Origin: Mannheimia bovis
GTDB taxonomy: Bacteria > Pseudomonadota > Gammaproteobacteria > Enterobacterales > Pasteurellaceae
DNA: 64,000 nucleotides
Assembly (NCBI RefSeq): GCF_014541205.1
Contig: NZ_CP061280.1
Span: forward strand, 186,001-250,000
Reading direction: 5' to 3'
The notes under the pieces are model-generated. The model did no database searches. It saw nothing but the letters and a program-made list of their open reading frames with translations, and was not told where the DNA came from. Within the stretch, counting starts at the first letter, position 1. Each line of letters starts with the position of its first letter. This document shows, piece by piece, positions 29,133-39,440 of the stretch. The position numbers and the translations under genes were made by a program.

Positions 29133-30233
29133 TCAATCAACTATTTCTGAGATTATCTGTAACATCTCTTTCTCTTTATCTTCCCAAAAAATATCAGGCT
29201 CATACTTACTATACTTTCCTTTACCTTTTTCAATGAACTTCATTAATTTATCTCTTATATCAGAGACTGAATATTCATCAACTAGTAATACATTTTTATG
29301 ATTATATAATGATTTCGCCATCTTTGTTTTTTGAGATAAAACAATATCTTTTTCAAAAAACGAGCACTCAAAATATTTATTTGAAATAGCATACACAGCA
29401 TTAAAATCATTAGTTGGGTAGGCTGCCCAAATACATTGAGAGATATTGTATATAGAAGGAAGCTCTGAGTGGTTATATCTACCAAAAAATAATACCTGAG
29501 CATTCAAGTGATGCTTGTCAACGGCTTTCTTCAACTTATCCAGCTCTGGACCATCACCAAATACAAGAAGATAAATATCAGTACTTTTTATTGCCAACAG
29601 GATATTTTCGATAACATCAAAATAGCGAACAACCCCAATCCAAGAAACACTTCTTATATTGTTAAAATCAATTTCTTTATGCTGTTTGAAAAACTCAGGC
29701 TCATTAATTTTTTTTTGAAATGAATTTAGTGAAGGATAATTTTCAAATACATAGCTATTTAAGTGATTCGAATAAAGTAGCTTAAAATATCGTGAAGCAA
29801 AAATAGTTAAATCTACATAGCGTAAACAAAATTTTTCTACTTTATCCAAGATAAATTTTAAACATCTGTTTGATGTGGTTGGTAGATCAAGACAATCATA
29901 GATAACCTTAGTATTTCCTTTAATAAATAATCTAATAAAAGTTGCACAAATCAACGAATCCCAATGACTAGCAAATATAGCATTAGGTTTTTCTTTACAC
30001 GAAACCTTATATGTATAATATATAAAAATAGGAAGATAAAGTAACTTCTTTAGTTGCTTTCCATAGCCTATATTACCCTCTAATATATAATGATCCCGAG
30101 GGATATTTTCTAGAATTCCATTACGACTCCAAGCAACAACGACCGTTCTAAAAATAGAGTCCAAGCTATTCTTAAATCTTTGCGTTCTAGAATTTATAGG
30201 CCAAGTAGTATCTATAATTAAAATTTTTTTCAT
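29133..30233 (-). CDS. Glycosyltransferase, GT4-like
   Basis: A 366-residue protein of GT-B type. The C-terminal half has a WIGVVRYFDVIENILLAI start, a VFGDGPELDKLK segment and an FFGRYNHSELPSIYN strand, all usual in family 4 transferases. The N-terminal half is divergent, with a hydrophobic stretch near 75-95. It is probably a repeat-unit transferase acting on the undecaprenyl-linked acceptor. The expected EX7E motif near 275-290 is not clear, so the family call is less certain than for the neighbouring transferases. Confidence 0.7.
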   Translation of the reverse strand: MKKILIIDTTWPINSRTQRFKNSLDSIFRTVVVAWSRNGILENIPRDHYILEGNIGYGKQLKKLLYLPIFIYYTYKVSCKEKPNAIFASHWDSLICATFIRLFIKGNTKVIYDCLDLPTTSNRCLKFILDKVEKFCLRYVDLTIFASRYFKLLYSNHLNSYVFENYPSLNSFQKKINEPEFFKQHKEIDFNNIRSVSWIGVVRYFDVIENILLAIKSTDIYLLVFGDGPELDKLKKAVDKHHLNAQVLFFGRYNHSELPSIYNISQCIWAAYPTNDFNAVYAISNKYFECSFFEKDIVLSQKTKMAKSLYNHKNVLLVDEYSVSDIRDKLMKFIEKGKGKYSKYEPDIFWEDKEKEMLQIISEIVD

Positions 30234-30258
30234 TCTATGCTCTCATAATTTACTTCAA

Positions 30259-31242
30259 TCATACAATAATTAACATATTATACGATGCCGGCAGTATAAT
30301 AGTACTTAAAGTTCCTAAAATAACAAGTGCACTCCTTAGTAGTCTCAAGGTTTGTATATTCTTAGATTTTTTCTCTACTAAAAAAATAATATCAGTTAAA
30401 AGAATTAAAAACAACATCATACCTACCCGTTTACTTTGCCCTCCCCCCATCGTAATTAATGATAAAGAGAGCAAAATTACTGCATATAAGTAAAAATATA
30501 TCTTATTAAGTTCAGATAATCTAATTTTTAGCTTGTGTAATAAAAGAAAAGAAAAGAAAAGACCAAATATAAAAACCATATATAATATTGGAGGAAACTC
30601 ACCCGTTTCTTGATTTGATTTCTCCCCACCTAAAAAAAATAGTATATATAAGACACCTAAAGATGTAACTAAAGCATATAGATATTTTTTTCTTAAAATA
30701 AAAACAAAAGGCAAAAATAATATTGTTACATTATGTAATAATGAAGCAAAAAACATTAACAACAACTTATAGGGAATTTTCATTTGTGAAAAAATAGAGA
30801 TTACAATTAAAATAGTTGCTAAATGTTGTCTATATACATTTTGTATTCCTAAAATGGAAGGAAATATAATAAAAAATAGTAATACATAATAAGCAGGTAT
30901 TTTATTTTTATAACAAAAGCAAGTAAAAAATGCGAAAAATAGAAAATCTATAAATAAAAAAGTTAGTACTTCATCTTGTAAAACTTGATAAAAAAGAGTA
31001 CTACCTCCCCAATATCCTATTTCCCTTAAGTAATATGGAGAGTTCAACATTTCTTTTATATCACTTTTAAGCGCATCCTTATAAACTAAAAAGTCTCCTA
31101 TAAAACCACTATCCCTTAATATAAAAGAAAATAAAAGTAGTGAAAAAAGAGCTATCCAATATAATACTTTTCTCTGCTTCTTAAAGAGAGCAATAAAAAA
31201 TGTTATAAATGCAAGAGATGCAAAAGCGTACAATGATACCAT
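30259..31242 (-). CDS. EpsG-family membrane protein, probable polysaccharide polymerase (Wzy)
   Basis: A 327-residue membrane protein with about 9-10 hydrophobic segments. It has the EpsG pattern: ALFSLLLFSFILRDSGFIGD early, and IQNVYRQHLATILIVISIF with an RQ pair in mid-protein. No other polymerase lies in the operon, so it is the likely Wzy that joins repeat units in the periplasm. Sequence conservation in this class is low, and assignment rests on topology, the RQ motif and position. It is very AT-rich. Confidence 0.7.
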   Translation of the reverse strand: MVSLYAFASLAFITFFIALFKKQRKVLYWIALFSLLLFSFILRDSGFIGDFLVYKDALKSDIKEMLNSPYYLREIGYWGGSTLFYQVLQDEVLTFLFIDFLFFAFFTCFCYKNKIPAYYVLLFFIIFPSILGIQNVYRQHLATILIVISIFSQMKIPYKLLLMFFASLLHNVTILFLPFVFILRKKYLYALVTSLGVLYILFFLGGEKSNQETGEFPPILYMVFIFGLFFSFLLLHKLKIRLSELNKIYFYLYAVILLSLSLITMGGGQSKRVGMMLFLILLTDIIFLVEKKSKNIQTLRLLRSALVILGTLSTIILPASYNMLIIV

Positions 31243-31281
31243 AATTTCTTTTTGATTAGTCTACTCGTAAAAAGAATAGAA

Positions 31282-32406
31282 CTACTTCCCTTTAATAAAT
31301 TCAATAATACGCTGACATGCCTTACCATCACCATACGGATTATGCAAAGTACTCATCTTTCTATATTCTGTTTCATCTTGGAGTAATCTCTCACACTCAG
31401 AAACAATTCTTTCTTTATTCGTACCAACCAAAATCACTGTTCCTACTTCTACCGCTTCTGGTCTCTCAGTAGTATCCCTCATTACCAATACAGGTTTACC
31501 TAAACTTGGAGCCTCTTCCTGTACACCACCACTATCAGTAATAATCATAAATGATTCATTCATTAGCCATACAAAGGCAGGATAACTCAATGGATCGATT
31601 AATTTAACATTACTAATTTCTGATAAGATCTTATACACAGGCTCTTTCACATTCGGATTTAAATGCACAGGATATACGATTTGTACATCAGTATTTCTTA
31701 TCGCAATCTCTTTCAAAGCTTCACAAATATTAATAAAACCTTGTCCATGATTTTCGCGTCTATGTCCAGTTACTAAAATTAGCTTTTTATTTTTATCTTT
31801 CTCTACAATATTTTTGAGTATTTCAATCTCATTATTATGAATATTTTTCACTTTTTCAGAACTAAATATCAGGGCATCAATGACAGTGTTTCCTGTGACT
31901 AGAATGCTTTCTTCAGCAACATGCTCTGCTAATAAATTTTCCTTGGATTTTTGTGTTGGTGCAAAGTGATAGTCTGCAATACAACCGGTCACTTTTCGGT
32001 TAATTTCTTCAGGAAATGGAGAATATTTATCAAAAGTTCGTAGTCCAGCTTCAATATGACATACTTTTGCTCCTGAATAAAACCCTGCGATACTTGATGC
32101 CATCGTCGTCGTTGTATCACCGTGAACAAATACAAAATCAGGCTTAAAATCATCTAATACATTTTTAAGCTCAGTGATAATATCTGCCGTAAGTGTATAG
32201 AGGTTTTGATTTGGCTTCATTAAATCCAAGTCATAATCTGGCTGGATTTCAAAAAAATCTAATACTTGATCTAACATTTGGCGATGCTGCGCAGTTACAC
32301 AGACTTTAGTTTCGAAAAAAGAAGTTTCCTTTTGAAACGCTTTTACCAAAGGTGCCATTTTTATTGCTTCTGGGCGTGTGCCAAAAATTATAAGGATTTT
32401 TTTCAT
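31282..32406 (-). CDS. wecB: UDP-N-acetylglucosamine 2-epimerase (non-hydrolysing)
   Basis: A 374-residue protein starting [20 protein letters not shown], diagnostic of Wec[32 protein letters not shown] and [20 protein letters not shown] cover the active site. It converts UDP-GlcNAc to UDP-ManNAc. The usual partner WecC, which oxidises UDP-ManNAc to the uronic acid, is not in the window, so the polysaccharide may contain ManNAc itself, or WecC is elsewhere. Its base composition is nearer the genome average than the neighbouring transferases. Confidence 0.95.
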   Translation of the reverse strand: MKKILIIFGTRPEAIKMAPLVKAFQKETSFFETKVCVTAQHRQMLDQVLDFFEIQPDYDLDLMKPNQNLYTLTADIITELKNVLDDFKPDFVFVHGDTTTTMASSIAGFYSGAKVCHIEAGLRTFDKYSPFPEEINRKVTGCIADYHFAPTQKSKENLLAEHVAEESILVTGNTVIDALIFSSEKVKNIHNNEIEILKNIVEKDKNKKLILVTGHRRENHGQGFINICEALKEIAIRNTDVQIVYPVHLNPNVKEPVYKILSEISNVKLIDPLSYPAFVWLMNESFMIITDSGGVQEEAPSLGKPVLVMRDTTERPEAVEVGTVILVGTNKERIVSECERLLQDETEYRKMSTLHNPYGDGKACQRIIEFIKGK

Positions 32407-32450
32407 AGTTTTAATCTCTTGAATTGTAAAAATTAATCATCACTTAAATA

Positions 32451-33551
32451 TTATAAATCAAGGATTTTTTTCCATTTATCTAGAATTTTATCGCAATGAA
32501 AATTCTCATTTATATAATTACTTTCTGCCATTCTATTTAGCAAATCCTCATTATCCATTAATAATTCTATTTTTTCTATAAGTTCTTTTTCATTATTAAC
32601 TATAAAACCATTCTCATTATTTAAAATAATATCAGAAACTCCACTTGTTGAGTTGTATGATATTAATACATTTTTATACATTCCTGCCTCCACTAGAATT
32701 GTAGGCAGCCCCTCATACAAGGAGTACAATAAACATATTTTAGATTTAGATAAATACTCATAAATATTCTTTTTAAAACCAATTAGCTTTATATTTTCTA
32801 TACTATTATTTGTTATATACTCTTGAATCTCTTCATATTCATCACCATCACCCAGAATATAATATTCCCAAGCAGCTCTCTTTTTTAATAGAGAAGACAA
32901 ATACTTTACAGTTTCAAAGACTCTTTTATTTTTATCTAATCTTCCGCCATACAAAATGATATTTTCCTTTTCTCCGAATTTTTTTAAAGATGTGTAAACA
33001 TTAGGAATAAGATTATAGATATAATCCACATTTTTATAAGAATTATTTAAAATATCTTCAAGCTCTTTTACTCCCTTCTTACTAACGGTAAGAAAGAATT
33101 TAGACTTTTTAATTATATTTTTGAAAAAGAAAATATTAATAAACCTCACTAAAAGTTCTTTTTTAAAAAAACTCAGCCAGTCTTTCCAAGTCGACTTTTC
33201 TAAAATATATTTAGTATATGCATAAGGTGTGCTATGCAATATAGATATTATGGCTACTTTCCCATATAATTTATTTACAATACAGCTGGCTTCTTTTAAT
33301 GAACCAATCTGTAAAATTACATCAGTAATACCTTTACTTTCTATAAAGTTAGTAACATTCTGTCTTTTCACAACTTCTATATTTAAATTTTTATTATAAT
33401 CAATTAGACTAATATCATTTTCCTTATGTAAAGAAAGCACCCCCCATATTGGAAAATCATTATTTACAAACATTGATGACATATTAGCTGTCACTTTTTC
33501 TACACCACCAAATTTTGTATAATCCTCAACAATTATTAAAATCTTTTTCAT
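32451..33551 (-). CDS. Glycosyltransferase family 4
   Basis: A 366-residue GT-B enzyme. It begins MKKILIIVEDYTKFGGVEKV with the glycine-rich acceptor-side loop. The C-terminal domain has LYGGRLDKNKRVFE, YILGDGDEYEEI and the nucleotide-sugar EX7E motif in YEGLPTILVEAG. It is one of four repeat-unit transferases of the operon. The donor is unknown. Only 6 bases separate it from the preceding gene. Confidence 0.85.
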   Translation of the reverse strand: MKKILIIVEDYTKFGGVEKVTANMSSMFVNNDFPIWGVLSLHKENDISLIDYNKNLNIEVVKRQNVTNFIESKGITDVILQIGSLKEASCIVNKLYGKVAIISILHSTPYAYTKYILEKSTWKDWLSFFKKELLVRFINIFFFKNIIKKSKFFLTVSKKGVKELEDILNNSYKNVDYIYNLIPNVYTSLKKFGEKENIILYGGRLDKNKRVFETVKYLSSLLKKRAAWEYYILGDGDEYEEIQEYITNNSIENIKLIGFKKNIYEYLSKSKICLLYSLYEGLPTILVEAGMYKNVLISYNSTSGVSDIILNNENGFIVNNEKELIEKIELLMDNEDLLNRMAESNYINENFHCDKILDKWKKILDL

Positions 33552-33557
33552 AAAATT

Positions 33558-34625
33558 TTATAATCCCCTCATTAAAGATAGAGTAAAGTCCCTGAGTCTA
33601 TTATAATAATCCCCATCAGTGAGGTGATTTAGATATAATTCTTGATTATCTTTTCTATTAAAATCTCTTTTTCGCAACTCGCCCAATAAAATATTTTTTA
33701 ATGCATTTAGGTTTTGAACATCATAAGTATGAATTAAAGGGCTTTTATTCTCATAATATTTATGACCATAGTTGTCAGACATTATAATTGGAACCCCTGT
33801 TGAAAGGGCTTCAATAATAGATAAATCAAAATAACTTTGGCGATTAGCATTGATCAAATAATCTATCGAGTTATACCATCCCACTGGATTATTTGAGAAA
33901 CCAATATCACAAATTCCATCTTCTGATATTTTTTCACCTTTGCCAATAATAATCAAATTAAGATCTTTTCTTTGTTGATAGACTTCTCGATAAGTATTTA
34001 GCACAATATCAAAACCTTTTATTTCATTTCTTCTTCCAATATACATTAGATTGATTTTATCACTTTTAATAATATTTTCGGAAGGCACATCACCTTTTGA
34101 ATAGCCTTTTTGGGCACCACTTAATATAAACTTAATTTCATTATTTGGTGTAATAACCTCTTTATATAAAGGTATACAACCTTCGTTAGGAAATACCACA
34201 ATATCAGCTCTTTCAAAAGCGTTTTTTTCAGCTTTTTTCAGAAAATTGATATACTCTATTTTTTCAGGGAAAGCACTTTGATACTCTTGTGAAGGTAACT
34301 CTGGGCTATGAGATTGCAAAATAACTACCTGATTTTTAGGAATCCATTTGAGGCAGTGCTGTAAACAAACACAATCATGAAAATAGATAAATTTATATTT
34401 GTGTGCATTTAACATTCTATAGTAAAAAGAAAAATATTCATCCTTACTTATTATAGAATAAATTTTTCTTTGTAATCTTTCCAAGAAAGAATCGGAAATA
34501 TTGTGAGATAATACAAAAAAATCATTTGGTTTATTTACTAAATTATGAGCAATAAACCCAGAGGGTCCACCTGCATTGATATCATATTTATATGGAGCAA
34601 ATATTAAAATTTTATCTTTTATCAT
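33558..34625 (-). CDS. Glycosyltransferase family 4
   Basis: A 355-residue GT-B enzyme. It begins DKILIFAPYKYDINAGGPSG, with the glycine-rich motif. The C-terminal domain carries NLMYIGRRNEIKGFDIVL and LSIIEALSTGVPIIMSD, where the conserved Glu and Gly-Val-Pro contact the nucleotide sugar. It is probably a repeat-unit transferase, possibly the one using UDP-galactofuranose since it follows glf directly, although position is the only hint. Confidence 0.82.
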   Translation of the reverse strand: MIKDKILIFAPYKYDINAGGPSGFIAHNLVNKPNDFFVLSHNISDSFLERLQRKIYSIISKDEYFSFYYRMLNAHKYKFIYFHDCVCLQHCLKWIPKNQVVILQSHSPELPSQEYQSAFPEKIEYINFLKKAEKNAFERADIVVFPNEGCIPLYKEVITPNNEIKFILSGAQKGYSKGDVPSENIIKSDKINLMYIGRRNEIKGFDIVLNTYREVYQQRKDLNLIIIGKGEKISEDGICDIGFSNNPVGWYNSIDYLINANRQSYFDLSIIEALSTGVPIIMSDNYGHKYYENKSPLIHTYDVQNLNALKNILLGELRKRDFNRKDNQELYLNHLTDGDYYNRLRDFTLSLMRGL

Positions 34626-34638
34626 TTTTCTTTCCTTA

Positions 34639-35742
34639 TTAAAAATTCTTGACTACATCTAACGCTTTCTCAACTACTTGGTGCATATCGTAGTATTTAT
34701 ATTCGGCTAACCGCCCACCAAAGATAACATTGGAGTTTTGATCAGCAAGGGTTTTATATTTTTGATAAATAACTTGATTTTTATCATCATTAATAGGGTA
34801 ATACGCTTCATTATCCTTAGAAAAGTCAGCGGGATACTCACGTGTAATAATCGTTTTAGGTTGAGTTCCGAACTCAAAATGCTTATGCTCAATAATTCTT
34901 GTATAAGGAATTTCTCTTTCTGTATAATTTACTACGGCGTTGCCTTGGTAATTTTCTGTATCCAAAACCTCAGTTTCAAAATTTAAGCTTCTATAATCTA
35001 AACTTCCATATTGTAGATCAAAAAACTCATCAATTTTTCCTGTATAAACAATCTTTTCTGCTAAATTATCCCAATACTCTTTATCTTTTAAATAATCAGT
35101 ATTGAGTCGTACTTCAATTCCTTCGAGCATTTTTTCAATAAGTAAAGTGTATCCTCCAATAGGGACACCTTGATATAAATCATTAAAATAATTATTGTCA
35201 AAGGTAAAACGGAATGGTAATCGGCGAATAATAAATGCCGGAATCTCTGTAGCAGGTCTTCCCCATTGCTTTTCAGTATATCCTTTAATTAGTTTTTCAT
35301 AAATATCTTTTCCACCTAAAATTAATGCTTGCTCTTCCAAATTTTTAGGCTCAGTGATATGTTTATATTCTAATTTTTGCTCTTCTATTTTTGCTTTGGC
35401 TTCGGCTGGTGTCTTTACTCCCCAAAGCTGATAAAAAGTATTCATATTAAAAGGCAAGTTATATAACTCCCCCTTGTAATTAGCAATAGGTGTATTGGTA
35501 TAGCGGTTAAACTCTACAAAAGAGTTTACATAATCCCATACTTCTTTATTGCTTGTATGGAAAATATGCGCACCATATTTATGTACCTGTATACCTTCTT
35601 GCTCTTCAGTATAAATATTCCCTGCTATGTGATTTCTTCTCTCCAAAACCAAGCATTTCTTGCCTTTTTTAGTCATTTCACAAGCAAAAATTGAACCAAA
35701 CAAACCACTACCCACTATTAAATAATCGTATTTTTTTTCCAT
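34639..35742 (-). CDS. glf: UDP-galactopyranose mutase
   Basis: A 367-residue flavoprotein of usual Glf length. The FAD-binding YLIVGSGLFGSIFA is at the N-terminus, followed by LVLERRNHIAGN and the GAHIFHT substrate motif; GYTEKQWG and conserved Arg residues in RLPFRFTFDN follow. It converts UDP-galactopyranose to UDP-galactofuranose, so the polysaccharide very likely contains galactofuranose. It overlaps the end of the upstream flippase gene by 25 bases, indicating translational coupling. Confidence 0.96.
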   Translation of the reverse strand: MEKKYDYLIVGSGLFGSIFACEMTKKGKKCLVLERRNHIAGNIYTEEQEGIQVHKYGAHIFHTSNKEVWDYVNSFVEFNRYTNTPIANYKGELYNLPFNMNTFYQLWGVKTPAEAKAKIEEQKLEYKHITEPKNLEEQALILGGKDIYEKLIKGYTEKQWGRPATEIPAFIIRRLPFRFTFDNNYFNDLYQGVPIGGYTLLIEKMLEGIEVRLNTDYLKDKEYWDNLAEKIVYTGKIDEFFDLQYGSLDYRSLNFETEVLDTENYQGNAVVNYTEREIPYTRIIEHKHFEFGTQPKTIITREYPADFSKDNEAYYPINDDKNQVIYQKYKTLADQNSNVIFGGRLAEYKYYDMHQVVEKALDVVKNF

Positions 35743-36989
35743 AATACACCCGTTTTATAAACAAAATAAATTGAAATAATTGTTACTATAACCTCTGTCA
35801 GCACATTAACCACACTCAGAGAATAGACAGAAATGATATCTAGCCCCCAAACAGCAACGAACATTGCCAAATAACTAACTACCGAAAAACCTATCATTTT
35901 AGTAAAAAGTTTATTAAATCCAAAAGGAACTAGTGTTAATATCCCCATTGTATTGCTCACCGCTACTACAGGAGCTAAAAGCCCTAAAATCTGCACAATA
36001 GGTACTGCTGAAAGCATTTCTTTTCCACCTAATAACAGAACAATATACTCAGCTGTGAAGAATAAAAGAATGTATAAAAATATATTAATAACAAGAGAAA
36101 CCCTAAAAATTTTCTTTATGAAAGAAGTGCTTTTTGTAGAGCTAATCCTTGGAAAAGAAACCTGAGAAATAATCCCTTGTGGTATACGAATTAAATTTAC
36201 TATTTTTTCCGCTAAATCGTAATACGCAACAGCTCCCATTCCTAAAAAGGTTCCGATAATTGCTTTGTTCGAGTTAACATAAATCTGTATCAATACATTA
36301 GACAGAAAAAAGTGGTAGGACTCTTTAATATAGTGTTTTATAGTTAAAAATGAAGGAGTAACAAATCTCACCCCTTCCTTTTTAATCAGATAAAAAGAGG
36401 CCGTCCCCGAAATTACTGTAGCAACTAAATTTGCCAATGGAAACCATAAAACATCGCTTTGTTCTTCAACAAAGACAAAGATAAGCCCTAAAAAAACCAA
36501 TCTTGCTCCCAAGGAAATCATTGTAATAAATTTCATTTTTTCTATCCCTTGGAAAAACCATTGGGGGAATATAACATCTAACAGACAGGCTCCAAATGCT
36601 AAATAATATAAAACTTGGTAGGGGCTGGGGTAAAGAATAAAGTATCCATATAAAACTAAAAAACATACTAATAAAAGTACTGACTTTATAATTAAGATGG
36701 CACTTACTATTTCAGAAAGTTTCTGGAAATTATCCCTATGTATGCTTACCTCTTTTGCCCCGGTCATCGAAAATCCAAAAGAAATGAATATAGTAAAATA
36801 TCCAGCAATCACCGTAGTAAAGATTACTAAGCCATAAAGTTCCTTACCCAGCACTCTAATTAAATATGGATAAGCAATCAAAGGCATAAATAATAAAGAA
36901 ATTTGCAAAATAGATAAATAAGAAAAATTGGATAATAACGTTTTATTACCCTCTATCAGATTTTTTATTTTATTAGATAAGTTTTTCAT
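35718..36989 (-). CDS. wzx: Wzx, polysaccharide repeat-unit flippase
   Basis: A 423-residue MATE/MOP-superfamily membrane protein with about 12 hydrophobic segments, starting with a short cytoplasmic tail then LSILQISLLFMPLIAYPYLIR. PQGIISQVSFPRIS is a family-like mid-protein motif. Wzx moves undecaprenyl-linked repeat units across the inner membrane. It works with the polymerase, Wzz and the ligase in this locus. Its 3' end overlaps glf. Confidence 0.88.
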   Translation of the reverse strand: MKNLSNKIKNLIEGNKTLLSNFSYLSILQISLLFMPLIAYPYLIRVLGKELYGLVIFTTVIAGYFTIFISFGFSMTGAKEVSIHRDNFQKLSEIVSAILIIKSVLLLVCFLVLYGYFILYPSPYQVLYYLAFGACLLDVIFPQWFFQGIEKMKFITMISLGARLVFLGLIFVFVEEQSDVLWFPLANLVATVISGTASFYLIKKEGVRFVTPSFLTIKHYIKESYHFFLSNVLIQIYVNSNKAIIGTFLGMGAVAYYDLAEKIVNLIRIPQGIISQVSFPRISSTKSTSFIKKIFRVSLVINIFLYILLFFTAEYIVLLLGGKEMLSAVPIVQILGLLAPVVAVSNTMGILTLVPFGFNKLFTKMIGFSVVSYLAMFVAVWGLDIISVYSLSVVNVLTEVIVTIISIYFVYKTGVLWKKNTII

Positions 36990-37048
36990 TTTCTGTAGTA
37001 ACTATTGTTTACTTATTTTGTAAAATTTTATAAAAAATCGACCGCTTA

Positions 37049-38125
37049 TTATTTAACACCTAAGCATTCACGATTATAAGAGCCGTCTAATACTCTGCTC
37101 CACCATTTTTTATTATTCAAATACCACTCTACGGTCTTACGAATGCCACTTTCAAAACTTTCTTGTGGCTTCCAACCTAATTCACGCTCAATTTTACTTG
37201 CATCAATTGCATAGCGAACATCATGCCCCGGTCGGTCGGTTACAAATGTGATCAAATCCTCATATTTGGAAATGCCCACAGGTTTGTTTGGTACAAGCTC
37301 TTCAAGTAAACGGCAAATCGTTCTAACAACCTCTATATTGGCTTTTTCATTGTGTCCACCAATATTATAAGTTTCTCCCACTTTCCCTTCTGTTACGACC
37401 TTATATAAAGCACGAGCATGATCTTCCACAAATAGCCAATCACGAATTTGCTGCCCATTACCATAAACTGGCAAACTTTTACCTTCCAAAGCATTTAATA
37501 TCATTAGCGGAATAAGCTTTTCAGGAAAGTGATAAGGACCATAGTTATTTGAACAGTTCGTCACTATGGTTGGTAATCCGTATGTTCTTAACCAAGCACG
37601 AACTAAATGATCACTTGCTGCTTTTGATGCAGAATAAGGGCTAGATGGTGAGTAAGGCGTAGTTTCTATAAAAAGTGCGGTTGTTCCTTCCAAATCCCCA
37701 TAAACTTCATCTGTTGAAATATGGTGAAAACGGAACGCTGCTTTTTTCTTTTCAGATAATCCATTCCAATAAGTACGAGCAACCTCTAATAAGGTATAAG
37801 TACCAATGATATTAGTCTGAATAAATTCACCTGCACTATCAATAGAGCGATCTACATGGCTTTCTGCAGCTAAGTGCATTAATGCATCTGGCTGATATTT
37901 ATCAAATATCTGCTCTAGTGTTTTTCTATCGCAAATATCTACCTGCTCAAAAACATATCTTGAATTATCTTCAATCTCTATTAGAGATTCTAAGTTTCCT
38001 GCATAAGTTAGCTTATCTACATTAATAACACTATCTTGTGTGCTATTAATAATATGCCTAACAACAGCAGAACCGATAAAGCCTGCCCCACCTGTAATAA
38101 GAATTGATTTATTACTTAACATCAA
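37049..38125 (-). CDS. rfbB: dTDP-glucose 4,6-dehydratase
   Basis: A 358-residue short-chain dehydrogenase/reductase. NAD motif [14 protein letters not shown] (about 11-24), [13 protein letters not shown], the catalytic Tyr-Lys pair in [10 protein letters not shown], and [14 protein letters not shown] for the nucleotide. It makes dTDP-4-keto-6-deoxyglucose, precursor of rhamnose, Fuc4N or similar sugars. No rfbA, rfbC or rfbD is in the window, so later steps must be encoded elsewhere or a different end sugar is made. Two ATG codons in tandem could start it. Confidence 0.93.
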   Translation of the reverse strand: MMLSNKSILITGGAGFIGSAVVRHIINSTQDSVINVDKLTYAGNLESLIEIEDNSRYVFEQVDICDRKTLEQIFDKYQPDALMHLAAESHVDRSIDSAGEFIQTNIIGTYTLLEVARTYWNGLSEKKKAAFRFHHISTDEVYGDLEGTTALFIETTPYSPSSPYSASKAASDHLVRAWLRTYGLPTIVTNCSNNYGPYHFPEKLIPLMILNALEGKSLPVYGNGQQIRDWLFVEDHARALYKVVTEGKVGETYNIGGHNEKANIEVVRTICRLLEELVPNKPVGISKYEDLITFVTDRPGHDVRYAIDASKIERELGWKPQESFESGIRKTVEWYLNNKKWWSRVLDGSYNRECLGVK

Positions 38126-38138
38126 TTTTTCTTACTTA

Positions 38139-39254
38139 TTAACCTTTTCTGAAAAGAGAATTAAATAATACAAATAAGCATCCTAATACACAGCCAACAA
38201 TAACACCTAATAATAAAATAATTACTGTCTTAGGTTTATCTTTATTTATAGGGTAATCTGGAGAAGCCTGGTAACGATATGCTTTTGTCGTTACAGTCTT
38301 TACTTTCTCGAGTAAAAGCTCTAATTGTTCAATTTGATAATCAATTTGATAATAACGAGGAGGATAAACAACATCTTTTTCATTTGCGACATCAATTTGG
38401 GCTTTTAAATACTTTTCCCCTAGCATAAACAAATAGGAACTATCTGCTAATTGTGAATCAGAAAGAGGGATTTTAGTATCACTTAAAGCTGCTACAATAT
38501 TTCTAGAATCATCATTCAATATTTTAGAATATTCCTTAATCCCTGCTTTTATCGCAGTTTCATACGCTTTATTTAAATTATCTAATTTTACAGATTTATT
38601 AACTGATAAATCTTCTTGAATAAGGGTTCTTTCATACTTTAGTGATATCAATAAATTCTGAAAATCCACTAGAAAATCATCTAATTCCATTTTCAAAGCT
38701 TTAGTATTAATAAACTCAATCAACTCTTTTAACGTATCTTGAGCATCAATGGGGTTATCTGCTGAAAAAGTAATTGTATTACCAATAGCATTTGGATCTT
38801 TCTTTGTATCTGGTGCTTTGAAATTAGTAAGCTCAGAACTTAACTTAGATAAAATTAATCGTTGAGCTTGCTCATCTTTACCTTGAGTTAATTTTTTATA
38901 AACTGCAGATCCTGTGAAAAAATCATTTCTAATATCTGAAGATTGTGCTAAACGATTAAAACTATTAAATAAACTTTCAGACAAGCTTTTTGGCTCTATA
39001 GTTTCTTGACGTAATATACGGTTATATTCTCGGCGAATATTCAAGTAATCACCCAGCTCTACTGATGTCGGGGCAATAACAGTAGCCTTAGAAGTCCATT
39101 GCTCTTTTGCAGTAAAAGCATAAATACCCGCTAGTAAGGTAGTAACAAAAGTAGTTAAAATAATCCAAATTTTCTTGTCCCATAAAGCACGGATAATCTC
39201 AGTTAAATCGATCTCATCTGAATGTTGTTCAACTGTTTTTGGTAAATCTGCCAT
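38139..39254 (-). CDS. wzz: Wzz, polysaccharide chain-length determinant
   Basis: A 371-residue polysaccharide co-polymerase. The start at 39254 (MADLPKTVEQ) has a good AGAGGAC ribosome-binding site; an upstream ATG pair at 39299 has none. One membrane segment near 40-60 and a second near 340-362 (IILLLGVIVGCVLGCLFVLF) bracket a periplasmic helical region. No kinase domain is present, so it is the class that sets O-antigen length. It is the first gene of the operon. A tetranucleotide repeat lies just upstream. Confidence 0.9.
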   Translation of the reverse strand: MADLPKTVEQHSDEIDLTEIIRALWDKKIWIILTTFVTTLLAGIYAFTAKEQWTSKATVIAPTSVELGDYLNIRREYNRILRQETIEPKSLSESLFNSFNRLAQSSDIRNDFFTGSAVYKKLTQGKDEQAQRLILSKLSSELTNFKAPDTKKDPNAIGNTITFSADNPIDAQDTLKELIEFINTKALKMELDDFLVDFQNLLISLKYERTLIQEDLSVNKSVKLDNLNKAYETAIKAGIKEYSKILNDDSRNIVAALSDTKIPLSDSQLADSSYLFMLGEKYLKAQIDVANEKDVVYPPRYYQIDYQIEQLELLLEKVKTVTTKAYRYQASPDYPINKDKPKTVIILLLGVIVGCVLGCLFVLFNSLFRKG

Positions 39255-39287
39255 AACGTCCTCTGAATTCGTAAAATTTTTGTGCTG

Positions 39288-39293
39288 ATTATA
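39288..39293 (-). promoter_or_regulatory. Perfect -10 box between the microsatellite and wzz
   Basis: TATAAT on the minus strand lies 34 bases before the wzz start, giving a predicted leader of about 27 bases with the ribosome-binding site. At 16-18 bases upstream only TAGATA-type repeat units occur, so there is no proper -35; the repeat itself occupies that position. Confidence 0.55.
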
Positions 39294-39300
39294 CATCATA

Positions 39301-39356
<56 letters not shown>

Positions 39357-39378
39357 AAATATTACTCTTTTTTTGAGA

Positions 39379-39407
39379 TTGCACTTGCAATGTAATTATT
39401 AGATAAT
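39379..39407 (+). promoter_or_regulatory. Promoter for erpA
   Basis: -35 TTGCAC (39379-39384) and -10 GATAAT (39402-39407) at 17-base spacing. The -35 overlaps a 6-bp inverted repeat ATTGCA-CT-TGCAAT (39378-39391), a possible operator facing both erpA and wzz. Confidence 0.5.
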
Positions 39408-39440
39408 ACCCAATCATCAAAAACTTTGATCTAAAACAAA

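Noticed and set aside
39255-39299. Upstream start for wzz at the ATG pair at 39297-39299
   Set aside because: No ribosome-binding site precedes it, it abuts the repeat, and the product start at 39254 has AGAGGAC and fits the family. The segment also contains the -10 box.
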